A stretch of 64,000 nt of DNA, from positions 107,291 through 171,290 of the forward strand of contig NZ_LMOL01000007.1 of assembly GCF_001424565.1 (NCBI RefSeq), written 5' to 3'. This stretch comes from Arthrobacter sp. Leaf141 (GTDB lineage Bacteria > Actinomycetota > Actinomycetes > Actinomycetales > Micrococcaceae). Below, in pieces: positions 8,704-18,498 of the stretch. The position numbers and the translations under genes were made by a program. Positions within the stretch are counted from its first letter, which is position 1, and each line of letters opens with the position of its first letter. The notes under the pieces are model-generated. The model was not told where the DNA came from. It saw nothing but the letters and a program-made list of their open reading frames with translations, and ran no database searches.

Positions 8704-9234
8704 GTGGGGCAAGCAGAGCGAATCCAGGAAGATGGCATTGTCGCCGGTCAGGCGACAGCCAAATACCGTGCACGGGGCGTGCCCGGCGATTGGTATGTGG
8801 ATCCTGCAGATCCTGACGCCGCCGAACGCTACAACCGGAATTCCGGCGGCAGCCTTGACCAGCAGGCCACCGCGTTCCTGGCAGCCCATGAAGCCCTCTC
8901 CAGCGGCGCGGATCCCGAGGACGAACTCGACCCGCCCATGGAACTGGCCATTTCCGCCGCGACGCAGCCGGAATGGCTGGGCCTGCCGTTCCAGCAGGAC
9001 TTCGACGACGAAGGGGAGCTGGGGTGGCAGACTGACGCCTTGTGCGCCCAGACGGATCCCGAGGCGTTTTTTCCGGAAAAAGGCGGCTCAACCCGGGACG
9101 CCAAAAAGGTTTGCGGTGCGTGCAACGTAAGGTCGCAGTGCCTTGAGTATGCGCTGGCCAACGATGAACGGTTTGGCATTTGGGGTGGCCTGTCCGAGCG
9201 CGAGCGCCGGCGGCTTAGGAAGCGGGCAGTCTAA
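8704..9234 (+). CDS. whiB: WhiB-family iron-sulfur transcription regulator (WhiB2-like)
   Basis: Wbl proteins bind a [4Fe-4S] cluster through four Cys and act with the main sigma factor; WhiB/WhiB2 types control septation. The four Cys are present (LCAQTD, VCGACNVRSQC), followed by the turn GIWGGLSERERR and a basic end RRLRKRAV. An acidic N-terminal extension of about 85 residues precedes the domain, making the 176-residue product longer than minimal Wbl proteins. I chose GTG 8704 because AGGAGG (8692-8697) sits six bases upstream; a GTG at 8659 would lack this site. The neighbours (DUF3499, zincin, manA, TIGR03089, purEK, GtrA) match the mycobacterial whiB2 region, supporting the WhiB2 subtype. 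Confidence 0.93.
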   Translation: MGQAERIQEDGIVAGQATAKYRARGVPGDWYVDPADPDAAERYNRNSGGSLDQQATAFLAAHEALSSGADPEDELDPPMELAISAATQPEWLGLPFQQDFDDEGELGWQTDALCAQTDPEAFFPEKGGSTRDAKKVCGACNVRSQCLEYALANDERFGIWGGLSERERRRLRKRAV

Positions 9235-9263
9235 TTCTTCAGGACGTTTATGTCACTGCCGTT

Positions 9264-12200
9264 GTGGTCGCCCACAACGGCAGTGCCTATCTCCCCAGGA
9301 CCCTCTCCGCCCTGGCGGAACAGACCCGGCCGGTTGACCGCGCCATCGGTGTGGATGCCGGCTCCCGCGACGAATCGCAGCAGCTCCTTGCCGGGGCCCT
9401 CGGCGCCGCGCACGTTGTGGCCCATGACCGGGTCAAGGGCGGTATGGGCGCTGCCGTGCAGGCCGGCCTTGCCGGGCTGTCGCCATGGCATGCCGCCGCC
9501 GAAAACGCACGCCCGGAGTGGATCTGGCTGCTCCATGACGACGCCGCGCCGGCGCCGGAGGCGCTGGCCGAGCTGCTCATGGCAGTGGAGCGGGCGCCGT
9601 CCGTGACCGTGGCCGGCTGCAAGCAGCTGGACTGGGACGCGGAACGCCACCTCATTGACGTGGGCCTTTCAACGAGCCGCTGGGCTGAACGGCTGACCCT
9701 GATTGACGCCGAGGAACTGGACCAGGGCCAGTACGACGGGCGAAGTGATACTTTCGCGGTGAATTCCGCCGGGATGCTGGTGCGCCGCGACGTCTGGGAG
9801 CAGCTGGGCGGCTTCGACCCGGCGCTTCCCGGCAGCGGCGACGACGTCGATTTCTGCTGGCGCAACCGCCTGGCCGGGCACCGCGTGGTGGTGGTGCCTT
9901 CGGCCAGGATGTTCCATGTGGCCCACCGGCCGCATGCCCTGGGCAACGCTGCCGCTGCCAGGAAAGCCCAGGTCCACCTGCGGCTCAAGCACGCACCGGC
10001 CTGGCTGGTCCCGGTCCACGCTGTTGGCGCCCTGCTGGGCAGCCTCTTCAAGTTCGTCCTCAGCATCCTGGTCAAGGATCCCGGGTACGGCCTGTCCCAG
10101 CTGGCCGCGACCTGCGCTGCCCTGGCCCGGCCCCGGGCCGTTGCCCGCGCCAGGGGGGCTGCGCGGAAAACCCGGAGGATCCGGCGTTCCGTGATCCGGA
10201 AGCTGCAGACCCCCCGCCGGGAGGTGTGGAGCCACCGGCGGTCCCTCATGGAGGCGCTGGGATCCGACAACACTCCGGCGGACGAGCTGGAACACGATCC
10301 GCTGGCCAACCAGCCCACCGGAGACGCCGCTGATGATTTTGCCGCCCTGGCCACCACCAAGCGAGGTTGGGTGGGCAACGGCGCCCTTGCTGCCGTTATT
10401 GTCGCCGCGGTCGCCGCCCTGCTTGGCCTCGCCGGCCTGTTCCGCGCCGACGCCGTATCCGGTGGTGCGCTGATCCCCGTCTCCGCCGGCCTGGGCGACA
10501 TCTGGCACCATGCCTCCAGCTGGTGGGTGGGCCTCGGCGCCGGGCTGCCGGGCCGTGGCGACCCCTTCGGATACGTCCTGTGGGTCCTTGGCGTCATCGG
10601 CGGCGGCGACGCCAACGCCGCCCTGGCGTGGCTGTTGCTGCTCAGCACCCCGCTTTCCGGACTCACTGCCTGGTTCGCGGCCGGCGGCCTTACCGTCCGC
10701 CGCAGGCTCCGGCTGGCCGCCGCTTTGGCCTGGGCCGCTGCCCCGGCCCTGCAGGTGGCACTTAACCAGGGCCGCGCCGGTGCGTTGATCGCGCACCTGA
10801 TGATTCCCCTGTTTGCCCTCGCGCTGCTCCGGGCCACAGGCTCAGCGGTAGGCCACGGACGATTCACCATGCCCGCCCCCGGCGACCGCAGGACAGGAAA
10901 CAAGCCACCCATCCGGCCCGGCATCAACGGCACCCCGTCCTGGACAGCTGCGGCCGCCGCCGGCCTGGCATTGGCCGTCATCGCGGCTTCGGCGCCGGCA
11001 CTGCTGGTGCCTGCCGTGGCCGTGGTGGTGCTGTGCGGACTGTTGCTGGGCCGCCGCGGCCGGACCGTGTGGTGGGCCCTGCTGCCCGCCGCTGCCCTGT
11101 TCATTCCGTTTGGCCTGTCCGTGCTGGACCGGCCCCGCGCCCTCCTCGCCGATCCAGGCCTGCCCCTGGCCTTCGAAGCCGCACCCCTGTGGCAGCAGCT
11201 CTTGGGCCAGCCCCTGCGGTTCGGCCTTGACGGCGGCCTGGCCGGGCTTTACGTCTTCGATGGCGGCATTGTTCCCTGGGCCCCGGTGCTCGCCGGCCTG
11301 GTTGCCGTCCCCATCCTGCTCCTCGCTGTTGTGGGGCTGTTCATCACAGGCCGCCGCGCCAAAACGGTCCGGTCACTGTGGTCAGCAGCCGCGATAGCCC
11401 TTGCCGGCGGCTGGCTCGCCGGCCAGGTGGCCACCGCCGCCGGCGCGGACACCCTGGTGGTGCCGTTTACCGGGCCCGCCGTCTCGGCAGCGGCCTTTGC
11501 CCTGCTGGGCGCCGGCCTGCTCGGCGCCGAGCAGCTCCTCTCGCTGGCCGACCGTGCCGCCGCCCACAATCCCCGTAAGCGGGCAGGGGTTCGGGTGGCC
11601 GTGGCCGCCGGCCTGGTCCTGGTCCTGGCCGGCCCCCTCGCCGGCATGGCCGCCTGGTCCGCCCAGAACCTGCTGGGCACGGATCCCGCCGCAGCGGCAG
11701 CGCCTGCGGCAGACGCCGAGGGCCAGCCGCTGGGCACCCCGCGGCTGGTGGTTCCCGCCACCCCGCGGACCCTGCCGGCCACTGCAATCGACCGGGGGAC
11801 AGGTCCGGAACAAACCCGGACCCTCCTGATCAGCACCCGCGACGACGGCACCATCGATGCTGCGCTCCAGCGCGGCGCCGGCACCACGCTGGACAGCCTG
11901 TCAGCGATCGCTTCAGCACGGAACATCATCGGCGCGCCGGGCGCCGAAACCGTCCGCGACGACGACGGCGTGACCGCTTCGATCCGCCGGGTTGTGGCAA
12001 CGCTCGTGGCGGGCCAGGGCGTGGACCCGCGCGCGGACCTGGAACAGCTGGGAGCCGGGTTTGTGGTGCTCCGCGCCGCCGATTCCGCCGCGCAGCTGAC
12101 CGCGAGCCGCATGGACGCCGTGCCCGGACTCGTCGCGGTGGGCCAGACGGACATGGGCTGGCTGTGGCGCATCACGCCCCTCAACCAGCCCGCCAACCAG

Positions 12201-12602
12201 GCTGCCGAGGTTGCCCACAGGGTGAGGATTGTCGACGGCGGCGGGGCAGCGATTGCCATGGTGCCGTCCGCAGCCACCGACGTCGACGCCGCAATCCCTG
12301 CCGGGCCGGACGGCCGGCTGCTTGTCCTTGCTGAACGGGCCGATCCGCACTGGAGCGCGTGGCTGGACGGCCAAAAGCTGCCCACCGCCACCTCCGGCTG
12401 GTCGCAGGCCTTTGCCCTTCCCACCGCCGCCGGCCAACTGACTGTCCGTTACGAAAACCCCTGGGGGCCCTGGGCCGGAATAGCCCAGCTGACGGTGATC
12501 GGCCTGACCATCCTGCTGGCCATCCCACTGCCGGCGCCGCGGCCACGGACCGGCCTTTCACGTGGCGAGGGCTCTTTGCGTAAGGAACAACAGAATGCGT
12601 GA
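9264..12602 (+). CDS. Large family 2 glycosyltransferase with polytopic membrane C-terminus
   Basis: Probably a membrane enzyme that uses an activated sugar to build an envelope glycan or glycolipid. The roughly 1,112 residues begin with a GT-A domain (about 1-270): VVVAHNG-like strand, GVDAGSRD, WIWLLHDDAAP (acidic DxD-type region) and GGFDPALPGSGDDVDFCWR. About ten or more hydrophobic segments follow from roughly residue 255 to 800, then a mostly extracytoplasmic region of about 280 residues with a final membrane helix near the end. GTG 9264 is the first standard start but cuts into the first beta strand; an ATT at 9234 touching the whiB stop would restore it (see findings). It overlaps the next gene by 8 bases. 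Donor and acceptor are unknown. Confidence 0.85.
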   Translation: MVAHNGSAYLPRTLSALAEQTRPVDRAIGVDAGSRDESQQLLAGALGAAHVVAHDRVKGGMGAAVQAGLAGLSPWHAAAENARPEWIWLLHDDAAPAPEALAELLMAVERAPSVTVAGCKQLDWDAERHLIDVGLSTSRWAERLTLIDAEELDQGQYDGRSDTFAVNSAGMLVRRDVWEQLGGFDPALPGSGDDVDFCWRNRLAGHRVVVVPSARMFHVAHRPHALGNAAAARKAQVHLRLKHAPAWLVPVHAVGALLGSLFKFVLSILVKDPGYGLSQLAATCAALARPRAVARARGAARKTRRIRRSVIRKLQTPRREVWSHRRSLMEALGSDNTPADELEHDPLANQPTGDAADDFAALATTKRGWVGNGALAAVIVAAVAALLGLAGLFRADAVSGGALIPVSAGLGDIWHHASSWWVGLGAGLPGRGDPFGYVLWVLGVIGGGDANAALAWLLLLSTPLSGLTAWFAAGGLTVRRRLRLAAALAWAAAPALQVALNQGRAGALIAHLMIPLFALALLRATGSAVGHGRFTMPAPGDRRTGNKPPIRPGINGTPSWTAAAAAGLALAVIAASAPALLVPAVAVVVLCGLLLGRRGRTVWWALLPAAALFIPFGLSVLDRPRALLADPGLPLAFEAAPLWQQLLGQPLRFGLDGGLAGLYVFDGGIVPWAPVLAGLVAVPILLLAVVGLFITGRRAKTVRSLWSAAAIALAGGWLAGQVATAAGADTLVVPFTGPAVSAAAFALLGAGLLGAEQLLSLADRAAAHNPRKRAGVRVAVAAGLVLVLAGPLAGMAAWSAQNLLGTDPAAAAAPAADAEGQPLGTPRLVVPATPRTLPATAIDRGTGPEQTRTLLISTRDDGTIDAALQRGAGTTLDSLSAIASARNIIGAPGAETVRDDDGVTASIRRVVATLVAGQGVDPRADLEQLGAGFVVLRAADSAAQLTASRMDAVPGLVAVGQTDMGWLWRITPLNQPANQAAEVAHRVRIVDGGGAAIAMVPSAATDVDAAIPAGPDGRLLVLAERADPHWSAWLDGQKLPTATSGWSQAFALPTAAGQLTVRYENPWGPWAGIAQLTVIGLTILLAIPLPAPRPRTGLSRGEGSLRKEQQNA

Positions 12603-14277
12603 GAACACCACCCCCGCAGCGGGCCAGGCCACAGCACCGGCCAAGCCCACAGCTCCGCAACCCCCCGCCCCGGCGGCCGGGACCCCGGCGGAGGCCCCCG
12701 TGCGTCCCGCCGGAAAACGGCGCAAGGCCGCGGCGGCAGGATTTGCCGCGTCCGCGCTGGTGCTGGCAGCCGCAGGGGCCGTGGTGGCCGCAGGGTCCCT
12801 GCTGGGCCCCGCGTCCAACCGCGACCTGGCGGCTGTGGCGGCCACCGTTCCCGCCGGCACCAGCATTGGCGTCTGCCCCGGGCCCGCCCGTCTGCTCGAG
12901 GGCACCCAAGCCGGCACCGACCCCCAGTTCAGCCCCGAATCCGCCACCGCGGCCAGCACCGTCACGGGAGTGGTCCTGGGGTCAGCCGGCGTGCTTCCTG
13001 CCAGCCGGCTGTCCCGCCTCGACGGGGCCACCGCCGTCGAAATTGCCAAGGAGCCAGGCGCACCCGCCAAGGACAGCGCCCCCCAGGAAACCCTTGCGGG
13101 CATCGTCGCCGGCCGTGCCACGGACCAGGCCTCCGTGCTCCAGGCCGACCCCGTCGCAAACCAGAAGGCATCGGCGGCTGCTGCCCTGAAGTTCTCCGCC
13201 ACTGACGGTGACCTTCGCGGCATGGCCGCCACCAACTGCCAGCAGCCAGCCAATGACCAGTGGCTGGCCGGAGCGCGGACCACCGTAGGGCGGACATCCG
13301 TCCTGGTGCTCTCCAACGCGTCCACCACGCCGGCCACTGTCAGCCTTGAACTTTTTGGTGCCTCGGGCCAGATCCAGGCCCCGGGCAGCCGCGGCCTCCT
13401 GGTGGCGCCGGGAGCCACGCGTTCGGTCATCCTTGCCGGCCTGGCCCCATCCGAAGAACAGCTCAGCGTCCACGTCCGCAGCGCGGGCGGACCTGTGGCC
13501 GCCGTCATCCAGCAAAGTGTCCTCCGGGGACTTACCCCCGGCGGCGTCGATTTCATCGCACCCGGAGCCGCACCGTCCACACGCCAGGTCATGACCGGCG
13601 TCGACATCCAGGCCCCCGCAGCAGTCACAGCGATGACCGGAAAATCCGGCTACGACGACGCCGGCCCCGCCCTTCAGCTCACAGTGCCCGGCCCTTCAGA
13701 TGCCGTGGTGGAGATCAGCTTGTACGGGCGGGACGGCCAGAAGGCACTGCCCGACGGCGGCGTAGTCACCGCCAAGGCCGGCGCCGTCACCGAGGTGCTG
13801 CTGGCCGGCGTCCCGGCCGGCCAATACACGGTTGCTGCATCCTCGGATGTCTCCTTTGTGGCCGCGGCGCGGATGAGCCGGGGCGTCGACGCAGAGAAGG
13901 AATCAGACGTGGCCTGGGCGCCGTCAGGTGTCCGGCTCGGCAGCCAGCACGTCGTGCCCGTGCCGCTGGGCGGCGTCCGGCAACTGGTATTCGGGGCCCT
14001 CGACGCGCGCGCCAGCATCACCTACGCCGCTGTCACGTCGGACGGCAAGGTCCGGGCCCCGGCAACGGCGGACATTGCCGGCGGCACCACCGCGGCCATC
14101 ACCATTCCGGAGAAGACCGACGGCGCCGACGTTGTGGGCTACGTTGTCTCCGCTTCCGGGGATGCCGCGTACGGGGCGTTGCTGCTGCAGCAGGATGGCC
14201 GGAACGACATTTCGTCGCTGGCCTTTATGCCGGCGGCAGCCGGCCAGGAAAGCGTTCCGGTGGCACTGGGCTACTGA
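12595..14277 (+). CDS. DUF5719 family protein, membrane anchored
   Basis: The product (560 residues) has a Pro/Ala-rich basic N-terminus, one hydrophobic helix (about residues 42-66) and a large extracytoplasmic part made of repeated beta-rich modules (for example residues 210-310 and 390-480). This is the actinobacterial DUF5719 arrangement; the function is unknown. ATG 12595 is chosen because AAGGA lies 8 bases upstream. It overlaps the end of the GT2 gene, suggesting coupling. Adjacency to a membrane glycosyltransferase suggests a helper role at the envelope (inference). It is convergent with the zincin-like gene. Confidence 0.8.
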   Translation: MRENTTPAAGQATAPAKPTAPQPPAPAAGTPAEAPVRPAGKRRKAAAAGFAASALVLAAAGAVVAAGSLLGPASNRDLAAVAATVPAGTSIGVCPGPARLLEGTQAGTDPQFSPESATAASTVTGVVLGSAGVLPASRLSRLDGATAVEIAKEPGAPAKDSAPQETLAGIVAGRATDQASVLQADPVANQKASAAAALKFSATDGDLRGMAATNCQQPANDQWLAGARTTVGRTSVLVLSNASTTPATVSLELFGASGQIQAPGSRGLLVAPGATRSVILAGLAPSEEQLSVHVRSAGGPVAAVIQQSVLRGLTPGGVDFIAPGAAPSTRQVMTGVDIQAPAAVTAMTGKSGYDDAGPALQLTVPGPSDAVVEISLYGRDGQKALPDGGVVTAKAGAVTEVLLAGVPAGQYTVAASSDVSFVAAARMSRGVDAEKESDVAWAPSGVRLGSQHVVPVPLGGVRQLVFGALDARASITYAAVTSDGKVRAPATADIAGGTTAAITIPEKTDGADVVGYVVSASGDAAYGALLLQQDGRNDISSLAFMPAAAGQESVPVALGY

Positions 14278-14302
14278 CCGAGGCTGTCGGGGCCGGCGCG
14301 GC

Positions 14303-14815
14303 TCAGTAGCGGCGCCGGTACACCGGGTCCAGGGTTTCCGGTGCCACGCCCAGCATCTCCGCGGTGTACTCCACCACCACATCATGGACCAGGTCCTGCA
14401 GTTCGTCGGAGCTCGCGGTGCCCTGCTCCACCACCCGCCGGTACACGGTGATCATGGGGCCGTCGTCGGCCGTGGCCGGCGCGGACGCGCCCATGGGCAC
14501 GGGGGAAGCTGCGGCCGCCAACTGCTCAAGGTTGGGCGGAATCTCATCCACCCCGAAACGGACACCGTCCAGGGTTTTCCCCCAGATGTCGTGCAAACGC
14601 TGCGCCGATTCCATCACCATGTCATCAAAGCGGTCCGAGCGGGTGCGGTAGCCGGGGTGGGCGGGAAGCATCACCTCGCCGCGCAGGCCACGCCCGTGGC
14701 GGTTACGGCGGCGGGCAGTGAAGCCGCGGCCTGCTGATCCGGTGCCCGGATCCCTGTGGGCTTCCGGGTCAGCCAACCGGACCGTAAATGCTGATTCCTG
14801 GTTCGATGACTGCAT
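14303..14815 (-). CDS. Metallopeptidase-family (zincin-fold) protein with degenerate active site
   Basis: A 170-residue product of the short zincin-like family found beside DUF3499 and WhiB2 in actinobacteria. The N-terminal 45 residues are basic (GRGFTARRRNRHGRGLRG). The fold segments FDDMVMESAQRLHDIW, VRFGVDEIPP and PMITVYRRVVE are recognisable. Where active relatives carry HExxHxxG, this protein reads EYTAEMLG, so the metal-binding His residues are absent and it is unlikely to be a peptidase. The ATG at 14815 has TACAGT exactly six bases upstream, a leaderless start. It is divergent from DUF3499. Confidence 0.85.
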   Translation of the reverse strand: MQSSNQESAFTVRLADPEAHRDPGTGSAGRGFTARRRNRHGRGLRGEVMLPAHPGYRTRSDRFDDMVMESAQRLHDIWGKTLDGVRFGVDEIPPNLEQLAAAASPVPMGASAPATADDGPMITVYRRVVEQGTASSDELQDLVHDVVVEYTAEMLGVAPETLDPVYRRRY

Positions 14816-14821
14816 ACATTG

Positions 14822-14827
14822 ACTGTA
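14822..14827 (-). promoter_or_regulatory. -10 box TACAGT, leaderless zincin-like gene
   Basis: On the minus strand TACAGT is followed by six bases and the ATG at 14815. Confidence 0.55.
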
Positions 14828-14918
14828 AACCCGGCACCTGGATTACGCGACAGGATCGCCGGAGCAGCCCGATGCGCGCGGCCGCGCGCCAATGCGCGGG
14901 TTCCGGCTGCCGGCCCGG

Positions 14919-14924
14919 TAGTCT
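14919..14924 (+). promoter_or_regulatory. -10 box TAGTCT, leaderless DUF3499 gene
   Basis: TAGTCT ends 8 bases before GTG 14933. It supports that start over the in-frame TTG at 14819. Confidence 0.5.
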
Positions 14925-14932
14925 GGGCTGTC

Positions 14933-15322
14933 GTGGGAGCTATCCGTCAGTGTTCAAGATCCGCCTGCCGCCAGTCAGCGGTAGCGACGCTGACCTACGT
15001 CTACGCGGATTCCACCGCGGTCCTCGGGCCCCTGGCCACCTACGCCGAACCCCACTGCTATGACCTGTGCAGCCAGCACGCCGGCTCCCTGACCGTTCCC
15101 CGGGGCTGGGAAGTACTCCGTCTGGCCATGCCCACCACACCGCAGCAGCCAGGCCCCGACGACCTGCTCGCCCTGGCCGACGCCGTCCGCGAGGCGGCAG
15201 CCCAGCCTTCCCCGCAGCAGCGGCCTTCCGCCCAGCGTGGCCCCCACACGGCACTGGAAGCTCCGGCAGGAACCGAGGGAACCCGCAGGGGCCACCTGCG
15301 CGTCCTCCGGGAACCGTCCTGA
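14933..15322 (+). CDS. DUF3499 family protein
   Basis: Short actinobacterial protein of unknown function, 129 residues. It carries the conserved core GAIRQCSRSACRQSAVATLTYVY, ADSTAVLGPLATYAEPH and CYDLCSQH; the four Cys plus His look like a small metal (zinc-ribbon-like) site. I place the start at GTG 14933 because the family begins at MGAIRQCS and a -10 box sits 8 bases upstream. The frame is open upstream to 14819 but that part looks non-conserved. The tail is Pro/Gln rich. In relatives manB usually follows; here Trm112 follows directly. Confidence 0.9.
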   Translation: MGAIRQCSRSACRQSAVATLTYVYADSTAVLGPLATYAEPHCYDLCSQHAGSLTVPRGWEVLRLAMPTTPQQPGPDDLLALADAVREAAAQPSPQQRPSAQRGPHTALEAPAGTEGTRRGHLRVLREPS

Positions 15323-15336
15323 GGCGCGGCGGGCGG

Positions 15337-15342
15337 TAGGCT
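15337..15342 (+). promoter_or_regulatory. -10 box TAGGCT upstream of trm112-ahcY
   Basis: TAGGCT lies 58 bases before the Trm112 ATG, so this transcript should have a short 5' leader. Confidence 0.45.
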
Positions 15343-15400
15343 GGACGCTGTACGTCAGTCCGCTACCGGCGCGAGCGCGCCCGCCAGGGAGCATGAACAA

Positions 15401-15631
15401 ATGCCAAAGATCAGTCCCGAGCTGTTGTCAGTCCTGCGTTGCCCCGTGACCGGCTCACCCCTGGTCCAGGAGGGCGAGGAACTGGTGGCCACCAACGCCG
15501 GGGAAGCCGGCGCTGCGCCGCGCTACGCCATCCAGGACGGCATCCCGCTGCTCCTGCCGCCGGAACTGCTCGCCGCAGCCACCAGGGCCGGCTCGGACCA
15601 GCACGATCCCGCCGGCACCGCCGCGCCGTAG
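15401..15631 (+). CDS. Trm112 family protein
   Basis: Small protein (76 residues) with the Trm112 pattern LLSVLRCPVTGSPL followed by YAIQDGIPLLLPPE. In other organisms Trm112 activates methyltransferases; bacterial members often sit beside metabolic genes and their role is unclear. Only one Cys of the usual zinc site remains, as in many bacterial copies. AGGGAG lies 9 bases before the ATG. It is 39 bases upstream of ahcY and probably co-transcribed with it, which links it to methyl-cycle metabolism (inference). Confidence 0.88.
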   Translation: MPKISPELLSVLRCPVTGSPLVQEGEELVATNAGEAGAAPRYAIQDGIPLLLPPELLAAATRAGSDQHDPAGTAAP

Positions 15632-15670
15632 CGCGGAACCAGCACATCAGATCCAGAATTAAGGACCACT

Positions 15671-17149
<1,479 letters not shown>

Positions 17150-17154
17150 CGGCC

Positions 17155-17185
17155 CGGGCACCGGCGGTCCCGCCGCCGGTGCCCG
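17155..17185 (+). terminator. First hairpin terminator after ahcY
   Basis: A 13-bp perfect stem (17155-17167 with 17173-17185) with a five-base loop starts 5 bases after the ahcY stop. No U-tract. Confidence 0.7.
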
Positions 17186-17201
17186 GCGAAGCCGTGCCAC
17201 C

Positions 17202-17235
17202 AGGAACCCGGGTGCCCGCTGGCACCCGGGTTCCT
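17202..17235 (+). terminator. Second hairpin terminator after ahcY
   Basis: A 15-bp perfect stem (17202-17216 with 17221-17235) with the loop CGCT makes a tandem terminator with the previous hairpin. Confidence 0.75.
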
Positions 17236-17245
17236 TGCAACCACC

Positions 17246-17251
17246 TAGAAT
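17246..17251 (+). promoter_or_regulatory. -10 box TAGAAT, leaderless L,D-transpeptidase gene
   Basis: TAGAAT ends six bases before the ATG at 17258, immediately after the tandem terminator. Confidence 0.6.
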
Positions 17252-17257
17252 CGATGT

Positions 17258-18496
17258 ATGGAGCCTGATACCAAGCCCCGCCGCAAGGGCAACGTCAAGA
17301 AGATTCTGGTGGTGGCCACCGTGTGCCTGCTCGCCGCCGCCGGCGGTGTGTTTGCTGCCGTAGCGCCGGGACTCGCCGGGACCCCGCTGGAGTCAGAGGC
17401 CGGCTCCGCAGCCCGGACGTCCCCCGGAATCGCCGCCCCCGTCATCACGCCCGTGAGCGTTGACGCGGCACCGGCCAACGGCGCCAAGGAGGTCAATCCG
17501 GCGGCCCCGGTGTCCCTCAAGGTTGACCACGGGACCATCGAACGGGTCTCCCTGACCAGCACCGGCGGCGAGGCAGTGGACGGCAGCATCGATCCGGCCG
17601 GCACCTCCTGGGCGGCAACCGGGGCGTTGAAGTTCAACACCGACTACAGCTACACGTATGTCCTCAAGGACAGCGCCGGCCGCGAAACGAGCACCACCCG
17701 GTCCTTCGCCACGGTTTCCAGCTCCCACGAGGCGGACGCCGCCATCTACCCGCTGGACGGCATGAAAGTCGGCGTCGGGCAACCCCTGCAGGTCACCTTC
17801 AGCGAACCCGTCCTGAACCGGGACGCCGTGGAAAAGGCCATCACCGTGACCAGCAGCGCCGGCCAGGTGGGCGCCTTCCACTGGTACAGCGACACCATGG
17901 TCCGGTACCGGGCCGAGACGTTCTGGGCTGCCAACTCCACCGTGTCCATGGACATGAAGCTATTCGGCGTCGACCTGGGCAACGGACAGATCGCCAATTT
18001 CAACAAAAAAATGAGCATCGCCATCGGTGACAAAAAAGTGGCCGTCGCGGATGCCACCGCGCACACGTTCACCTTGAGCGTGAACGACCAGCCGGTCAAG
18101 ACCCTGCCGGTCAGCATGGGGGACAAGCGCTTCCCTTCGGCCCGCGGGTTCGGCGTCCTGATGGAGAAAAAACGATATGACCACTTCCGGGCGGCAAGCA
18201 TCGGCCTCAAGCCAGGGGACCCCGCCTACTACGGCGAGGAGGACGTGGAGTACACCATCCGGCTCACCCTCAGCGGCGCGTACCTGCACCAGGCCCTGGA
18301 TTCCGCCTTCCCCTTCATCGGGAACACCAACGTTTCGCACGGCTGCATCGGGTTCCTTCCCGACGGCGCCGCCTGGGTCTTCGAGAACCTCGGCACCGGT
18401 GACGTCGTCCAGATCATCAACACCGAAGGTGACTACGCCGCGAACGACGACGGTTTCGGCGACTGGAACATCCCGTGGGCCGAGTACGACAACTGA
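17258..18496 (+). CDS. L,D-transpeptidase with Ig-like domains (YkuD)
   Basis: Forms 3-3 cross-links in peptidoglycan or attaches proteins to it, outside the membrane. The 412-residue product has a basic start and one hydrophobic segment (about 13-35) acting as signal anchor. Two Ig-like modules follow (about 60-150 and 155-250), as in mycobacterial Ldt enzymes. The YkuD domain (about 255-400) has the catalytic motif SHGCIGF with Cys near residue 362 and an upstream His (YLHQAL). The motif reads GCIGF rather than GC(V/I)R, a mild variation. It ends 2 bases from the convergent RDD gene. A lipobox is not visible. Confidence 0.93.
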   Translation: MEPDTKPRRKGNVKKILVVATVCLLAAAGGVFAAVAPGLAGTPLESEAGSAARTSPGIAAPVITPVSVDAAPANGAKEVNPAAPVSLKVDHGTIERVSLTSTGGEAVDGSIDPAGTSWAATGALKFNTDYSYTYVLKDSAGRETSTTRSFATVSSSHEADAAIYPLDGMKVGVGQPLQVTFSEPVLNRDAVEKAITVTSSAGQVGAFHWYSDTMVRYRAETFWAANSTVSMDMKLFGVDLGNGQIANFNKKMSIAIGDKKVAVADATAHTFTLSVNDQPVKTLPVSMGDKRFPSARGFGVLMEKKRYDHFRAASIGLKPGDPAYYGEEDVEYTIRLTLSGAYLHQALDSAFPFIGNTNVSHGCIGFLPDGAAWVFENLGTGDVVQIINTEGDYAANDDGFGDWNIPWAEYDN

Positions 18497-18498
18497 CC

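Noticed and set aside
9287..12424. Long minus-strand frames opposite the GT2 gene
   Set aside because: The plus strand has clear GT-A motifs and membrane segments; the antisense translations are Arg/Ala/Gly/Ser rich and featureless.
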